Positions 1 to 10,405 of a stretch of 64,000 bases of DNA are shown in pieces. Positions within the stretch are counted from its first letter, which is position 1; each line of letters begins with the position of its first letter. Both the position numbers and the translations under genes were made by a program. A model generated the notes under the pieces. That model saw nothing but the letters and a program-made list of their open reading frames with translations. It was not told the origin of the DNA and ran no database searches. This DNA is from Fasciola hepatica. Lineage: Eukaryota; Platyhelminthes; Trematoda; Plagiorchiida; Fasciolidae. Location of the stretch: positions 4,166,501-4,230,500 of the forward strand of contig CANUEZ040000113.1 in NCBI GenBank assembly GCA_948099385.1, given 5' to 3'.

Positions 1-502
1 TATCTGGTATTTTCCCCAACATTCTGGTGCAACGCATTGGCATGCAGCCATTCCAAGTAGACTTGCTTCTCCGATCCCGACACGCAGACCTCAGCCGCCC
101 AATCAATGTGCGGAAGATTTAAGTCACCCACTATGAGGGTCTTTCGCGCGCCCTCAACTAGTTCAGTCAAATTCCGCGGTGAAATAACGTCCTCTTCGTG
201 GTTAGCGCTTGGCGCCCTGTGGACACAGACAGCGTTAACCCGTCTGCCCGGAAGGATGATCGTAACGGCACATAACTGGATATTCCTCGGGCACATCTTG
301 GTCTGAGACTCAAGGTGGTTCGTACCTGACCTAATGAAGAAAACTACCCCTCAACCAAGGCGACCCTGTTCTCTATTCTACATATATACCGCAAAAACCA
401 TCACTTATTAGGCCTGGCACATGGCACTCTTCGGAAAGCTACGTTTCCGTGACGGCAACTATTGACGCTTTGTGCTCCCCAGCAGTTTTGGCGAGTCCCG
501 CC
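1..502 (-). pseudogene. LINE endonuclease relic, 5' half (interrupted by element 1)
   Basis: Read on the minus strand, this is the apurinic-type endonuclease (EEP fold) of a non-LTR retrotransposon, which would nick target DNA for target-primed reverse transcription. VAVTET lies near 443-468 and GDLNLPHIDW at 93-128. Both are standard endonuclease signatures. Stops and frame changes show that it is dead. The same stretch recurs in another copy at about 28050-28620. The fragment stops at the BEL element's 5' TSD (498-502), and its few upstream residues resume at 7210, beyond the 3' LTR. The clade is CR1/Jockey-like by inference only. The window edge cuts off the rest. Confidence 0.75.
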
Positions 503-881
503 TGTAACAGCCGGTCGTGGAAAATCCCCCTTTTTCCCTCGCGATTCAGTGTTTTTTCCCAACATCACTCATTTCCATACACTATTGACTTGTCTTTACG
601 AACTGGTTGTTTTTCTGGACCAATTGTTGTTTGTTCGCGCCCAGAGCGCTATTTTGGCACATCCTTGTTCAGGACCTGCGTGACGCACGTGCTGTCTGCT
701 CACACGCTGCTATTCGGTTTCTCGTTGTTGAGACTTTGTGATCGTATTATTGAGGTTTGTATATTGTTTACGTCATTGTTTATTTTAATAATCTAGTATC
801 GTAGAATTATCACGGATAATCGCCTTCTGATTTCGGGATCCGTTGCGAATTTGGCTACGCATTGCTCAAACGGTCGTAACA
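503..881 (+). repeat. 5' LTR of element 1
   Basis: The repeat is 379 bp with TG...CA ends and matches 6826-7204 base for base by eye. It should carry the promoter and the polyadenylation signal. I find no convincing TATA box or AATAAA. The AT-rich stretch around 760-800 (TATATTG, TTTAATAATC) is the likeliest place for core signals. Open frames inside it also occur in every other LTR copy and are fortuitous. Confidence 0.96.
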
Positions 882-899
882 ATACTCAATAGATCTATT

Positions 900-917
900 T
901 GGAACGAGGAAAAGTCA
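900..917 (+). promoter_or_regulatory. Candidate primer-binding site of element 1
   Basis: A TGG-initial stretch (TGGAACGAGGAAAAG...) starts 18 nt after the 5' LTR. Primer-binding sites complement a tRNA 3' end and so begin with TGG. The TGGAACGAG core sits at the same distance in element 2 (12005), and related forms follow the LTRs at 13357 and 38904. I cannot assign the tRNA without a search. Confidence 0.5.
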
Positions 918-923
918 CGCAAA

Positions 924-3900
924 ATGCCAAGGAAAGGATCAAAGGCAGTCGAACCCGGACAGGAAGTAATACGGCAAGTCTCTGGGGAGGTTTTGGGTAC
1001 TTATGATTCTTTAGCTAATGCTAGATCGCCTAGTCCTGTCAGTGCTAGCTCATGTGTTATTGAAAGCAATATTGATCGTAAGGACGTTGATTTATATAAG
1101 CTGAGAATAATAGAACTAGAGCAACAGTTACTTTCGGCTAGACTACAGGCGCAGGAAGCAGAGAAGTGTACACAGAAACAGCGAGAGTATAGGACCAGCG
1201 ACTTCGACACTTCCGATAGGTTAGAGTGCAATAAGGTAGGGAACCCCACGCAGGTCGCCGACTATAAACCACCATCGATCGATCTGCCTAGAGTGGAGTT
1301 AACGGTTTTCGACGGGCGAGCTGAGCAATATTGCAAGTTTGTCAAACAGTTCGAGATGTTCGTTGAAAACAAGGTAAACGACCCTGGGCAAAGGCTTCTT
1401 TACCTTACTCACTACTGCCGAGGCCGAGCACGAGAAGCTATCGACGGATGCACCATGCTCGATCCAGAACAAGGCTACACAAGGGCAAGAAAGATTCTGA
1501 GGGACTTGTTTGGCCAACCTTTCAAAGTAGCCCGTAACCTAATAGAGGGCGTGATGGCAGAGGCAAAGAAAACCAAGGGCGACGTCTACACCATGGCCGA
1601 CCTGGTGATCAAGATGCAGAACTGCTCAATAGCCCTCGACCATTTAGGTTACAGAGCTGACCTAGACGCCATGCACACTTTGGAAGGCATAGTCCGTCAC
1701 CTCTCTCCCGAACTACAGGGTCGGTGGGCGGAAGAAGCTGAACGGATAAGCCGAGGCGACAGAGAAGCCAACTTCGAAGACCTGACTGAATACTTAGACA
1801 GGCAAACGAAGATAGCTGACAGCAGATTCGGCCGACTTATCCGGGACAGCAACCGAGCAAACAAGCCCGGTACTAGCCAAGTCCAAACCCCTGTACGGGA
1901 ACATCCAAAGTACCAGCCTTGGACCAACACACACGTCATTTCACGAGATGCTACGGCGAAACCAAATTGCAGATCCTGTGGTACTAGCCATGGCCTACCA
2001 GAATGCCCCAAGTTCGGCAATGCCACAATAGACGAACGGTGGGGAATGGCGAGGATGGCAGGAGCATGTTTCATCTGTCTCAACACCACGCACCGGGCAG
2101 CAGCCTGTAGAACAAGGAATCGATGTGGTTACGAGGGCTGCACGGGCAGACACCATCGGCTGCTGCATCAGGCGAGAATAACCATATCCGAGGCGAGTGC
2201 CAAGCCCAGCGTGATTTGCTCAACTTCACAATCTGCCAGTAAACCGGTACGTTTAGGCGTAGTGGCCGTGGGAGTAGTGACTCCGACTGGGATAGCCAAG
2301 GCGTTGGCTTTCGTTGATAGTGGATCCGACACCACTTTAGTGAAAGAGCGGTTTGCCGACAAACACCAACTGGCTAAAGGTGCGACGTCGTTAGCAGTGA
2401 GCACGGTGGGCGGAACACAGGTAATGACTGCCGGTAGATTAAGGCTGCAACTCATCTCTCTAGACACTAACGAGGAAATTGAACCAACGGAGGCATTCAC
2501 CTTAGCGGATCTCCCCATGCGAGCACCAAGGTCGGTGAACGCAATCTTGACTCGGTGGCCCCACCTGCAGGATGTAACCGTTGTAGACTGGGAAGATGAT
2601 GAGGTGGATCTCCTCATCGGATGCGACGTGCCAGAGGCGCATTGGGTGCTTGACCAAAGAGTGGGCGACCGCCAGGCACCTTATGCCGTACGCACGGCTC
2701 TGGGATGGATGTTATACGGTCCAGTAGGGGTACGCGGTTCCGTGAATTACTTATCCGCCGAAACGGACCGCATAGAGTATCATCTGCAACGGCTTTATGA
2801 AAAGGAGTTTCATGACATTGGGGACGAAAGACCGACGTTGTCTCAAGAGGATCACTTCGCTCTACAAACGGTGCGGCAAGGCTCTAGAGGCCTCAAAAAA
2901 CAGTTCGAGGTTCCCCTCCCATGGCGCACACCGGTCGACCCGTGGACTGACAACAGAAATTATGTTCTCCAACGATTACTACGACTAAAAGAACGCTTCA
3001 TTCGAGACCAGAATCTGTGGGAACGATACGCGGATTTGATGAAGCGAAACGAGGACCTCGGTTACGTTGAAAGGGTGCCTGTTAACACCGATAGCAAAAG
3101 GGGTATCTGGTATCTGCCTCACCATCCGGTTATCAACCCCAAGAAACCCAATAAACTGCGCGTGGTTTTCGACTGTGCGGCCAAGTTCCAGGGCAAGTCG
3201 TTAAACGATCGCCTACTACAGGGGCCTGACTGGACCACACCACTGATCGATGTTCTGTGCCGTTTCAGAGTGGGTAAAGTGGCTTTGTCTGCTGACATTA
3301 GGGAAATGTTCCATCAGGTGAAGATTCCGGTAGGAGAACGAGATGCTTTGCGTTTCCTGTGGTGGGAAGGGAGCGACCGGGACAATGCAGTTGTGAATTA
3401 TAGAATGACCGTCCACCCCTTCGGAGCCATATCGTCACCATTTTGTGCCAACTACGCCCTCCGAGAATCAGCGAACAAACATGGCGATCTGGTACATCGG
3501 ACGGTGGTAGAAAGCGTCAGCAGGAACTTCTACGTCGACGACTACCTTGGGTCATTCGATGATGTGGAATCAGCTCTAGAACAGTTCAGGGGTCTGACGA
3601 GATTGCTGGAAGAGGGTGGCTTCCATCTAACTAAATGGATGTCGAACGCTTCGGAAGTGCTGAAGGTCATCCCGTATCACGAAAAGGCCGAAAGGGTAAG
3701 AGATTTGGACGGCTCTCCACTTCCTATCGAGCGCACTTTAGGAATACAATGGGACGCGGAAACGGACGATTTTGTTTTCGAACTGAACGTTCCCGAGCTG
3801 CCAATAACCCGTCGTGGCATACTATCTGCCGTCTCAAGTTTGTTCGACCCGCTCGGTTTCGTCTCACCATGGCTGCTACCCGGAAAGATCTTGCTGCAGC

Positions 3901-6119
3901 GGCTGTGCCGTAAGAAAGTTGATTGGGACCAGTCACTGGACCGAGGGGACCGGCTGGACTGGGAGGAATTTTTGAACACCTTGAAGAAATTAGGGGACAT
4001 AAGAATACCACGATGTTTGACCCCTGGCCATACGACACGGACTGGAGAACTACATGCCTTTTCCGATGCATCCGAAGTCGGTTATGGAGCTGTGGTTTAC
4101 GGACGATGGTGCGCAGGAGATGGACAATATACCACGAGGATCCTGTTCGCCAAAGCCCGCGTTGCTCCACTGAAGTCGGTCTCAATCCCACGCCTTGAAC
4201 TCAGCGCAGCCGTGTTGGCAGTCAGGGTGGTGCAAGCTGTGAAGAGATGTTTCGATCTCTATATTTGGTCGGTGAGCTTCTGGACGGATTCAACGATAGT
4301 ACTTTACTACATTAACAACGTCCGGAGCCGGTTTAGTACTTTCGTTGCTAACCGGCTCACGATTATCCACGATGAATCGGCCACGCACCAGTGGAGTCAT
4401 GTCAGGTCTGGCGATAATCCGGCCGACCTGTGCTCCCGAGGTGCGAACAACTTCAGGCAACTGGACACGTGGACGAGAGGGCCGAACTTCCTGCAATTGC
4501 CCAAACAGGACTGGCCCGTGTTCGAATTAAAACCCCTTACGGAATTGGAACTGGAGATCAAAGGCGTAGTGATAGCAACCAACGTCGTCGAAGCGTCGCC
4601 CATTTTATCGCGACTGGTCAGGTTTTCGTCCTGGATGAAGACGCTTCGTTCGCTAGTTTGGTTAACCAGGTTCAAGATAAGTTTACTAGTCATGAAAGGG
4701 CTACGGCCCTCAGGTCGGATACCGGTCGGCCCGATAGGTCCCGATGAGCTACAAGCGGCAGAGTACGATATTTTCAGAATGATACAACGCGAGGCTTTCG
4801 CCCAAGAACTCAAGAGGGCGGAAGAAGTGGGGCTGACCAATGAAGACATGCCATCTCCAAGAGGCGAGCTGAAGCGTTTAAACCCCAAAATCATCAACGG
4901 ACTGCTGCGGGTGGATGGTAGGCTGACCAACGCCCACCTGAACTTCGACACAAAGTATCCTATACTGCTGCCAGCGAGACAACCCGTAGTAGAGCTAATG
5001 ATTCAACACGTCCACGCCATTGAGGGACATGCCGGGGAAAGTCACGTGACGAGCGTCATCCGAAAGCGTCTTTGGTTGTTGAGAGGACGAGAGACTGTAA
5101 AACGCGTGATCCGACGGTGTGTGCAATGCAGGAGACGCAATGCCACAGCAGGCAAACAACTCATGGCCCCGCTACCAGAATGCAGGGTAACTACGGGCTG
5201 GTGGCCGTTCAGTGACACCGGGTTGGACTATTTCGGGCCCTTGTGGGTCAAGTGCGGGAAAAGATTAGAAAAGCGATACGGATGTATCATGACGTGCATG
5301 AAATCACGTGCGGTACACCTAGAAGTCGCACATTCGATGACGACCGATTCGTTTCTACGGGCCTTGCAAAGATTTATCAACCGAAGAGGCGTACCGGCCG
5401 ATATATACTCAGATAATGGATCGAACTTTGTGGGCGCTCAACGGGAATTGCAGCGTTGGCACAAGAACATAAACAGGGACGAACTGCAGAACCGAACCGT
5501 GGCCTACGGCATACGCTGGCATTTCAACCCCCCACAGGCCAGTCACCGAGGCGGCATATGGGAACGCATGATCCGGTCCGCCAGACGGATATTGCTGTCA
5601 ATCATGGAGCAGCAGCCGCCCGACGACGAGACGCTGAAAACCGTCATGACTGAGGTGGAGCGAATCCTGAACAACCGCCCCCTGGTTCCAGTATTGAACG
5701 GCGACCCCACCCACCTGGCGCTCACCCCAAACGACTTATTGACGCTAAGGTCGAACGAGGGTTTCCAAGGGCCGGTAAACCTTCGTGGGAGCTACCTCCA
5801 CGGGTGGAAGCAAGCGAATTATCTGGCCAAGGTCTTCTGGAGGCGATGGCTACGGGAGTACCTACCGGCTTTGCAGACTCGACAGAAGTGGCTGGCCAAA
5901 ACAAGACCATTCAAGGTTGGGGACGTGGTTATGATCGCCGACGAACGCGCACATTTCAGCGCTTGGTCTTTGGGAGTAGTTACGGAAACCATCAAAAGCA
6001 CTGACGAAATGATAAGAACGGTGAAGGTGAAGACAGCTAACGGAGTGCTCATTCGTGACATACGCAGTATTAACCTACTCGAGAGCGAAGACGGAGGTGC
6101 TGATAACCCTGTGGCCTAG
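924..6119 (+). CDS. gag-pol: BEL/Pao gag-pol polyprotein, intact
   Basis: One 1,731-residue frame encodes the whole replication machinery. From the ATG at 924, just past the LTR and primer site: a coiled-coil-like start; a DUF1759 gag region (residues about 125-300); Cys/His knuckles (about 350-410) ending CGYEGC...HHRLLH; a DUF1758 aspartic protease with DSGSD at 465; RT with YVDD at 870-873; RNase H with FSDAS (D at 1048) and WTDS (D at 1122); an integrase HHCC zinc region from 1362; catalytic D1435, D1497 (YSDNGSNF) and E1547 (GGIWERM); and a DUF5641 tail (about 1620-1690). The frame also opens upstream in the LTR without ATG. Element 2's frame starts at the matching ATG, MPRKGSK. No inactivating change is visible. 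Confidence 0.95.
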   Translation: MPRKGSKAVEPGQEVIRQVSGEVLGTYDSLANARSPSPVSASSCVIESNIDRKDVDLYKLRIIELEQQLLSARLQAQEAEKCTQKQREYRTSDFDTSDRLECNKVGNPTQVADYKPPSIDLPRVELTVFDGRAEQYCKFVKQFEMFVENKVNDPGQRLLYLTHYCRGRAREAIDGCTMLDPEQGYTRARKILRDLFGQPFKVARNLIEGVMAEAKKTKGDVYTMADLVIKMQNCSIALDHLGYRADLDAMHTLEGIVRHLSPELQGRWAEEAERISRGDREANFEDLTEYLDRQTKIADSRFGRLIRDSNRANKPGTSQVQTPVREHPKYQPWTNTHVISRDATAKPNCRSCGTSHGLPECPKFGNATIDERWGMARMAGACFICLNTTHRAAACRTRNRCGYEGCTGRHHRLLHQARITISEASAKPSVICSTSQSASKPVRLGVVAVGVVTPTGIAKALAFVDSGSDTTLVKERFADKHQLAKGATSLAVSTVGGTQVMTAGRLRLQLISLDTNEEIEPTEAFTLADLPMRAPRSVNAILTRWPHLQDVTVVDWEDDEVDLLIGCDVPEAHWVLDQRVGDRQAPYAVRTALGWMLYGPVGVRGSVNYLSAETDRIEYHLQRLYEKEFHDIGDERPTLSQEDHFALQTVRQGSRGLKKQFEVPLPWRTPVDPWTDNRNYVLQRLLRLKERFIRDQNLWERYADLMKRNEDLGYVERVPVNTDSKRGIWYLPHHPVINPKKPNKLRVVFDCAAKFQGKSLNDRLLQGPDWTTPLIDVLCRFRVGKVALSADIREMFHQVKIPVGERDALRFLWWEGSDRDNAVVNYRMTVHPFGAISSPFCANYALRESANKHGDLVHRTVVESVSRNFYVDDYLGSFDDVESALEQFRGLTRLLEEGGFHLTKWMSNASEVLKVIPYHEKAERVRDLDGSPLPIERTLGIQWDAETDDFVFELNVPELPITRRGILSAVSSLFDPLGFVSPWLLPGKILLQRLCRKKVDWDQSLDRGDRLDWEEFLNTLKKLGDIRIPRCLTPGHTTRTGELHAFSDASEVGYGAVVYGRWCAGDGQYTTRILFAKARVAPLKSVSIPRLELSAAVLAVRVVQAVKRCFDLYIWSVSFWTDSTIVLYYINNVRSRFSTFVANRLTIIHDESATHQWSHVRSGDNPADLCSRGANNFRQLDTWTRGPNFLQLPKQDWPVFELKPLTELELEIKGVVIATNVVEASPILSRLVRFSSWMKTLRSLVWLTRFKISLLVMKGLRPSGRIPVGPIGPDELQAAEYDIFRMIQREAFAQELKRAEEVGLTNEDMPSPRGELKRLNPKIINGLLRVDGRLTNAHLNFDTKYPILLPARQPVVELMIQHVHAIEGHAGESHVTSVIRKRLWLLRGRETVKRVIRRCVQCRRRNATAGKQLMAPLPECRVTTGWWPFSDTGLDYFGPLWVKCGKRLEKRYGCIMTCMKSRAVHLEVAHSMTTDSFLRALQRFINRRGVPADIYSDNGSNFVGAQRELQRWHKNINRDELQNRTVAYGIRWHFNPPQASHRGGIWERMIRSARRILLSIMEQQPPDDETLKTVMTEVERILNNRPLVPVLNGDPTHLALTPNDLLTLRSNEGFQGPVNLRGSYLHGWKQANYLAKVFWRRWLREYLPALQTRQKWLAKTRPFKVGDVVMIADERAHFSAWSLGVVTETIKSTDEMIRTVKVKTANGVLIRDIRSINLLESEDGGADNPVA

Positions 6120-6825
6120 TAAACCTTTTTCACACCAGTAATCGAGGTGGATAAAGAAACACCATGTATACCACACAATCTCCGTCAAACACGTTAAGGT
6201 GCTCGCGGTCCCTTCGTTGACATTACAGAAGGTTCTTTCCGATATGTGGTGATGAGTGCGATTCCATTATACATCCCGATACATACACACATGCACGACG
6301 CACTCTACATCCCGTAAACCCATCATACATGTGACAGTGTTCCTTTTTGCCTTTTGTTGACGCTACCGAATGCCCCTTGCACATGTGGAAGTAGTGGAGC
6401 TCAGGTCACACATGCATGCTACATTTACTCGTTTTCTTGCCACGCGGTCTTTTGTTGACATTGCAGAAAGTCCTCCTTTGATGTGTAGTCCTAACTGTGA
6501 TTTCATTGTAACCCCGGCACACACACACACACGCACGCACACACACACACACACTCAAGCGCGTACATCCAGGACCGGACGGCCCCGTACGAGGACAACG
6601 TCTATGTGACCATTCACGCCCGCCATCGGTCATTTGGTCTTGTGGAAGATGTAGACTAGCCTCACGTCTATGTAGCCAATGGGTTAGGTGCGACCAGTAG
6701 TAGAACGTCGACGACGAGCATTAGACGCGCGCACTGACAGCAGGGCCTAGGCAGGTAGGAAGAATCAGTACCTTTATACCGAACCTTTGACTCTGCTAAG
6801 GATCCAGGAGGATTTTGGTGGGCGG
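6120..6825 (+). other. 3' untranslated region and polypurine tract of element 1
   Basis: This 0.7-kb non-coding tail contains a CA-rich microsatellite (6518-6554), longer than in element 2 (21735-21752). It ends in a G-rich tract, GGAGGATTTTGGTGGGCGG, directly before the 3' LTR. That is the expected polypurine-type primer for plus-strand DNA synthesis. The tract recurs in element 2, in element 3 (as GGATTTTGGCCGGCGG) and, inverted, in the 57-kb element. There is no env-like reading frame. Confidence 0.75.
6518..6554. repeat. CA/TG microsatellite
   Basis: A (CA)n run with two CG interruptions lies in the 3' region of element 1. Element 2 has a shorter uninterrupted run at the same place, so length varies between copies. 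Confidence 0.9.
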
Positions 6826-7204
6826 TGTAACAGCCGGTCGTGGAAAATCCCCCTTTTTCCCTCGCGATTCAGTGTTTTTTCCCAACATCACTCATTTCCA
6901 TACACTATTGACTTGTCTTTACGAACTGGTTGTTTTTCTGGACCAATTGTTGTTTGTTCGCGCCCAGAGCGCTATTTTGGCACATCCTTGTTCAGGACCT
7001 GCGTGACGCACGTGCTGTCTGCTCACACGCTGCTATTCGGTTTCTCGTTGTTGAGACTTTGTGATCGTATTATTGAGGTTTGTATATTGTTTACGTCATT
7101 GTTTATTTTAATAATCTAGTATCGTAGAATTATCACGGATAATCGCCTTCTGATTTCGGGATCCGTTGCGAATTTGGCTACGCATTGCTCAAACGGTCGT
7201 AACA
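6826..7204 (+). repeat. 3' LTR of element 1
   Basis: This 379-bp LTR is visually identical to 503-881. It is followed by the second TSD copy, ccgcc, at 7205-7209 and then by the resumed LINE sequence. Confidence 0.96.
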
Positions 7205-7490
7205 CCGCCTATCTGTTTCTTATGCTTCACGTGTCAGTTCAGTTTAATTCACTTCAGTTCACTTCAGTTCACTTCGGTTTAGTTTGTACAGAACTTTGAG
7301 TGAATAGGGCCAATCGTGTGTCCAGATAGTTGTGTTCTCGGCGCCTTTCCGTAGCTCCCACCACTGCGTGATCTTCTTTTTCTGAAAAGTAGAAATTTTG
7401 CACAGTATCAGCCCTGACAGAGAATGGTGGAGACAAAGAATAAACTTCTTCTGACCCTAAAAACTACCTAAAATAATTCGGGGTATACTG
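7205..7490 (-). mobile_element. LINE 5' segment resumed after element 1, with a CAGTT-rich repeat
   Basis: On the minus strand, 7250-7210 reads into the start of the 1-502 endonuclease: a SIRNR-like stretch precedes the VTET region, as expected at the front of LINE endonucleases. Just beyond, 7223-7345 has imperfect CAGTTCA/CACTT repeats followed by GGAACTTTG...CCAATCG-like sequence. Related versions occur at 25647-25740 and 41928-42030, so this may be a LINE 5' untranslated region. 7350-7490 shows nothing further. Confidence 0.5.
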
Positions 7491-8403
7491 CCACTCAGCA
7501 CTGATCTGCTACTTTCTTAGAAGCTTTCACTGTTGTGGTATTCATGAACTCCTCCTGGATCCTATTCCTGTAGGGTACCACCCTTTTCGGGAAGCAATTC
7601 GCCCCAGCCTGGAGCCTCGAATGCTTCCTTTGTAACCCAAGGCCATGCCTCTTTGTGCCTCTCTCTGGGATAGGAGGAAAGGGACCTTCTCGACTTATAC
7701 CTGACGGCATCTTCATTACCTTGAAAGTTTCTATCAAACCGCTGCGAACTGAACGCCATTTCATCGAGAACAGATCTAGGGCACGGAGACGTTCTGTCTA
7801 GCGGAACATCCCTTGCCCAGTCATCATTCTGAGGGCTAGTTCTTGCACCTTCTCTAGACGGTCTATGTCCATCTGGCAGTACGGTGCCCAGGCTTGCATG
7901 CAGTAATCCAAGTGCGGCCTGCCTATGGTTGGTATATCGGAACAAAATTCTCCGGCTCTTCGCACTGCATGGCGGATCCAGATTGAAAGAGTTCTCTCCC
8001 GGCCATATCGGCTGCTGCGATGCACTGCTCCGGTGGCTCGAAGCTGCTGTCCATTATGACTTCCAAGGCTTTGACCTGAGAGACCATTTGCAACTACCCC
8101 ACACCGTTCCCACCAGCTCCCGTATTAGTGTTCAGGCACTGACACTTAGTGCGGTTTAGTGGAGGCTCCCATTTGCGTGACCAGGTTTGTGCTGCTTAAC
8201 GGTCGAGCTCTATATTTATTGCAGCCCTCTTCGCGTCATCGAAAAACATAAATATGGGGTTTGAAATTTCACGTGCCAGGTTATTGATGGAGATGGGAAA
8301 AAGCGGGGGCGGAAAACAGAGCCCCGTGGCATCCAAAATGTTGAACGTTCAGATACCATAGGACGACAGTAGAACAATCGTGCTTCCGGATCACTGTGCT
8401 GTA
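7490..8403 (-). pseudogene. LINE reverse transcriptase relic, C-terminal half (copy C)
   Basis: The minus strand reads through late RT motifs in order: a degenerate MPRGSVF (normally PQGSVLGP) near 8320-8340; NNLAREI and FFDDAKR (the YADD box, altered) near 8290-8220; NRTKC near 8145; RPHLDYCMQAWAPY near 7930-7890; LEKVQELALRM; and FPKRVVPYRN near the end. Several frameshifts and stops intervene. Upstream RT sequence is missing because the duplicated block 8404-10405 abuts it. The order and content are those of CR1/Jockey-type polymerases. Confidence 0.8.
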
Positions 8404-10405
8404 GGCGAGTTTCCTTGGCCATAAACACTGCGCGTTGAATGCTCTGTGTGAAAGGAAGAATTCGCAAGGCAATATCACATTCACAGACTTAAGTTCATTG
8501 ACAAAAATACCAGAGGCTAATTACCTAACCCTCGTTCACACAGCCAGCTCTGGGAACGCCATGTTCCAGCGTGAATCTCGAGCCCCCTTGAAAGTTGGCA
8601 CATTGCTGCTCCCAATAGCATCCTCTGACAGTCTATTCCACTTAGGCACAACCCTAGTTGTAAACACATTTAGCCCATATGTCCAGCCTTCAGCATGCCC
8701 TGTGCAGCTTAAGACTATATACCTCGGTGCCGCACTCAGGGACAGAAGCGAACAAGTCAACCGTGTCTTTACCCGACAGAACCATTATAATCTTAAACGT
8801 TTCTGTTAGGTCACCTCGGCCTGTACGACGCTCTGAAGAGAAGAGAATAAGATCCTGAAGACGCTGGGCGTGGGACTTCCCCCTGTGACCGGTGATCACT
8901 CTAGATGCAAGTCGCTGCACCCATCTGTAAGACAAATTTTAGCGACAGATCCCGAAATCAGAAGGCGACTATCCGTGAAGTTCTACGATACTAGATTATC
9001 AAATGAACAATGATACGAAACAGATACGAACCTCAATTATGCGATCACAAGGACTCAAATACCAGAACTGAATTGCGGCGTGCGAGAGAGGAGCACGTGC
9101 GTCACGCAGGTCCAGAACAAGGATATGACAGAGCAGCGCGCTGGACGCGAACAAACAAACGTTGGTTCGTAAAGGCATACAGTGATAAAACAAGGCAATA
9201 GTGTAAATAAGTGAGTGATGTTAGGAAAACACGGAACTGCAGTGCTTTTGGGAGGGATTTTCCTCGACCGGTCGGTACACCACTCAAGAAAACCTTTTAC
9301 CTGTGATAATAGGAAACCCATGCCCGCACACAATAATCCAAAAGAGGTTGGACCAAAACCTTGTAAAACGGGATAAAATCTTCCGGCTTTTTACATGTGA
9401 TAGTATTGCGCACCCTAGTTTACACCCTCATGACCATACTAGCAGCCCTCTAGCACTGCTTGGAGGCTTAAAGTCCTGTGCGACTATCACACCCAGGTTT
9501 TCTTTTTACCTCCGACATCCTTTTAAACGGAATACCTTTCGTTTAATCTATGTTGGTGGTTGGGATTTGTCATTTGTCGAGATTCAGGGGTAAATCCCAT
9601 CGTTTTAGCCATCCGAGAACAGCACTTATAGCCCGTGCTCGATCGCGCCCCACCATCTCCACATCACTTGCAGGGACGAAGCACGGGTTGCTCAGTTATT
9701 CCGCCAGGTCATTTATACACAGGGGGAAGAGCAAAGGCCCCAGTACTGAACCCAGTGGCACAACACTAGAAACCTTCTCCGGCCTCGATACATAATCACC
9801 CACCTTGATACGGAAACTACAGCTCCTTAGAAAGTGTGCTACTCAATCACTTGTCTTTCCAATTATCCCAAAGGTTTGCCACTTATAGCCCACCAGGTAA
9901 TGATCCGCAGAGTCGGAAGCTCTACTGAAATCGAAATAACAGACCTCTAGTGTCTTACTTTCATCTATTTGTCTCATGGTTTGGTCTAAGAACATCAGTA
10001 GACTTGCCAAGCACGATCTTCTTTAACAAACCCATGTTGTGCGGGTGTCTGCGGGTCGCCAATAATCAGATGCAGGCACAACCGCTTTCCGATTATACAC
10101 TCCGAGCACTTGCACAGCACCGATATCAGGCTGACCGGTCCATAATTTTCCGCCTTCTGTCTGGATCCTGTCTCACGTATTGCTACGACAATGGCCTTAC
10201 GTCAATCCTCTGGCACCTCCGCCTCCCCTAGAGACGCTTCGTACAGCTGGGTAATAGTCTCAGAAAAGATATCGGGAGGAGGCTGACCAATTTCCGGGTG
10301 GACCGTACCCGGTCCGGCTGCTCTCTGCCTGCACAAAGATTTTAGTTCGTGGAGCACCTCGTACTCACTTACAGTAAGCTCGTAAAGCACTGGGGTACCC
10401 CCTAT
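8404..10405. repeat. Duplicated 2.0-kb block, copy 1
   Basis: This stretch matches 29008-31009 with a constant offset of 20,604 bp, hence no net indel. I noticed only a handful of differences, for example at 9184, 9912, 10234 and 10395. The block consists of decayed LINE RT with a truncated minus-strand LTR embedded at the same point in both copies. Flanks differ on both sides. Confidence 0.9.

Larger units (their letters stand above)
503..7204 (+). mobile_element. Element 1: full-length BEL/Pao LTR retrotransposon
   Basis: The 6,702-bp element has two 379-bp LTRs starting TGTAACAG and ending GTAACA. It is flanked by the 5-bp direct repeat ccgcc (498-502 and 7205-7209), within the 4-6 bp usual for BEL/Pao. 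The LTRs look identical when read side by side, so insertion was recent. The interior carries a candidate primer-binding site, one long gag-pol frame and a purine-rich tract before the 3' LTR. I see no envelope-like frame after pol. Element 2 is the same family, about 4 kb away and decayed. Element 1 is the only copy here with a complete coding sequence. Confidence 0.96.

Noticed and set aside
449..796. 115-residue frame in the 5' LTR that recurs in other LTR copies
   Set aside because: Recurrence follows from LTR duplication. The frame is not preserved in older LTRs and runs through the region expected to hold promoter and polyadenylation signals.
2168..2617. Minus-strand frames opposite gag-pol (also in element 2)
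   Set aside because: They are shadows of the strongly coding plus strand, with no independent start or motif.
6518..6554. Regular repeats as a possible CRISPR-like array
   Set aside because: A simple CA microsatellite in a eukaryotic retrotransposon; no spacers.
6120..6825. Envelope gene after pol in element 1
   Set aside because: No frame longer than about 80 residues and none with a signal peptide or membrane anchor, so it is not an env-bearing element.
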